A stretch of 40,487 bases of DNA. Origin: Geodermatophilaceae bacterium URHA0031. Lineage in GTDB: Bacteria > Actinomycetota > Actinomycetes > Mycobacteriales > Geodermatophilaceae. How positions within the stretch are numbered: the first letter of the stretch is position 1; every line of letters starts with the position of its first letter. The notes beneath the pieces are model-generated. The model saw only the letters and a program-made list of their open reading frames with translations. It made no database searches and had not been told where the DNA came from. The translations under genes were made by a program, and so were the position numbers. Location: positions 160,569-201,055 of the forward strand of contig JHVP01000011.1 in the NCBI GenBank assembly GCA_000620205.1, given 5' to 3'. Shown in pieces: positions 39,320-40,487 of this stretch.

Positions 39320-40180
39320 TCAGGCGGGCTGGGCCAGGAGGGCCTCGTCGCGCGGGGCCGTGTCGGTGGTGGGGACTGCGACCGGGGGGAGCCGGCGTTC
39401 GGTCTGGGTGGTGAGGGCCTGGCCGGTGCCCTTGCCGTTGATCCGTTCGACGGCCAGGGCGCCCAGGACGCGGAACCCGTCACGCCAGGTGTTGAGGTTG
39501 CTGTGGCCGTGGATGCGTTCGTGTTCGTAGCTGGGCACCTCGGTGATGCGCAGGCCGGCCTTGGCGATGCGGGTGTTGATCAGGGTCTCGATCTCGAAGC
39601 CGTCGCCCCACAGCTTCACGTCCTGTCCGGGGCCCTCGGCGTCGAGTTCGAGGGCGGGCAGGCAGTGGGTCCAGAAGGCGTTGTAGCCGTAGCACAGGTC
39701 GCTGTAGCGGGTGCCGTAGAGCAGGTTGGCGGCGCGGTTGAGCCAGCCGTTGCCCCAGGCGCGGGTGCGGGTGATGTCGGCGCTGCCGCCGCCGTTGGCG
39801 AAGCGGGTGCCCTTGGCGAAGTCCGCGCCCTGGACCAGGGCTGCCACGTAGGCCGGGATCTCGCGGGGATCGGCGGAGCCGTCGGCGTCGAGCATGACGA
39901 TGACATCACCGGTGACGGCGGCGAACCCGCAGGCCATGGCGTTGCCCTTGCCGCGGCGGTTCTGCCGGACGATCCGCACATCGGACCGCAGGGCCTGGGC
40001 GACCTCGATGGTGCCGTCGGTGCTGCGCCCGTCGACGACGATGACCTCGTGCAGGTCCTCGGGCAGCAGCCCGAACACGTGCGGCAGGTTCTTGGCCTCG
40101 TTGAAGGTCGGGATGACCACACTCACCCGCGGCTGGGTGGCGGTGCTAGCAGGCGAGCGGTGGAGCGGGTGGCGGGGCAT
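39320..40180 (-). CDS. GT2 glycosyltransferase (dolichyl-phosphate-sugar synthase-like)
   Basis: A 286-residue protein. The domain begins VSVVIPTFNEAKNLPHV, with EVIVVDGRSTDGTIEVA, NRRGKGNAMACGFAAVTGDVIVMLDADGSADP (metal-binding DAD) and KGTRFANGGGSADITRTRAWGN, closely following the polyprenyl-phosphate mannose/glucose synthase pattern. GDGFEIETLINTRIAKAGLRITEVPSYEHERIHG is the C-terminal signature of the group. ATG 40180 is chosen because GAGGA sits about 8 bases upstream; a longer reading to 40231 is possible. No membrane helices are seen, so it may act on a nucleotide sugar and a lipid carrier at the inner face. It heads the minus-strand pair at the end of the window. Confidence 0.88.
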   Translation of the reverse strand: MPRHPLHRSPASTATQPRVSVVIPTFNEAKNLPHVFGLLPEDLHEVIVVDGRSTDGTIEVAQALRSDVRIVRQNRRGKGNAMACGFAAVTGDVIVMLDADGSADPREIPAYVAALVQGADFAKGTRFANGGGSADITRTRAWGNGWLNRAANLLYGTRYSDLCYGYNAFWTHCLPALELDAEGPGQDVKLWGDGFEIETLINTRIAKAGLRITEVPSYEHERIHGHSNLNTWRDGFRVLGALAVERINGKGTGQALTTQTERRLPPVAVPTTDTAPRDEALLAQPA

Positions 40181-40487
40181 GACCGGGTCCTCACGTGGGA
40201 TGGGGACGGGGTCGGTTTCGCCACTGCTCACCGCCGGGCCCAGGCGACCAGTTCGCCCAGCGGGTCATCGCTCCCCGTGCTCATAGCAGTCGCGCTCCAG
40301 CGGAACTGCCGTGAGGCGCCGCTCCGGGAGGTGGACATGCTCAGCACGACAGCGTCGATGCCGCGATCCCCCCGTGCCTGGCTTCAGCCTCGAAGCCAGA
40401 CGGATCACTGACGGTCACCATTGACCGTGTTGTCGATGATTCTCGCCTGCCGAGGTGACACCCGTCTAGAGGTCGCGCACAACCTAA
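40181..40487. other. upstream region of the last GT2 gene with two short inverted repeats
   Basis: 307 bases with no supported gene. CTGGCTTC (40378-40385) pairs with GAAGCCAG (40392-40399) around a 6-base loop, and ACGGTCA (40411-40417) pairs with TGACCGT (40422-40428) around CCAT. They could be operators for the minus-strand GT2 genes. Only a 26-codon minus-strand frame lies here, too short to support. Confidence 0.45.

Overview
The window is very GC-rich DNA. GTG starts are frequent, TGA is the dominant stop, genes overlap tightly, and gene content is actinobacterial (menaquinone synthesis, glucosyl-3-phosphoglycerate synthase, NDMA-type alcohol dehydrogenase). The formate dehydrogenase gene carries an in-frame TAG at the selenocysteine position. 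That trait has been reported experimentally for Geodermatophilus and Blastococcus, so a member of the Geodermatophilaceae is the best guess. No rRNA, tRNA, CRISPR array or insertion sequence was recognised.

Layout. 1-8.6 kb: the 3' end of metY with a CoA-binding protein and a Nudix hydrolase, then a divergent EEP-family nuclease and menB, a small unknown protein, two convergent TetR regulators, a DUF5946 protein, an NDMA-type alcohol dehydrogenase and a HAD hydrolase. 16.3-8.0 kb (minus strand): a long co-oriented run of membrane PAS/GGDEF/EAL protein, MBL hydrolase, DedA protein, holin-like/phosphatase fusion, GpgS and a degenerate EAL-like protein. Three of these are chained by 4-base GTGA overlaps. 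16.4-19.6 kb: a polytopic membrane protein, two tiny zinc-ribbon proteins and an AlkA-type glycosylase.

19.6-25.6 kb: a three-subunit formate dehydrogenase locus. The catalytic subunit (1097 residues) is read through TAG at 20181-20183. A bacterial SECIS hairpin follows, whose GGTCT loop lies at exactly the same distance from the stop codon as in E. coli fdhF. A four-cluster ferredoxin subunit and an NrfD-type membrane subunit complete an enzyme expected to oxidise formate and pass electrons to the quinone pool. No selA, selB, selD or tRNA-Sec gene is in the window.

26.4-40.5 kb: after an IclR-effector-like orphan comes a surface polysaccharide region: a GT2-deacetylase fusion, an acetyltransferase, several GT2 glycosyltransferases, a large membrane protein, a flippase and two tandem GH16 hydrolases. 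From about 26.4 to 38.2 kb it looks less GC-rich than its surroundings, as expected of a horizontally exchanged exopolysaccharide island. 

Other recurrent structure: long perfect palindromes between genes (2569-2610, 7233-7270, 24387-24412), and a 24-bp-period tandem repeat with core TTCGGCGCCGAA that occurs both between genes (1683-1742) and inside the DedA coding region (12073-12132).
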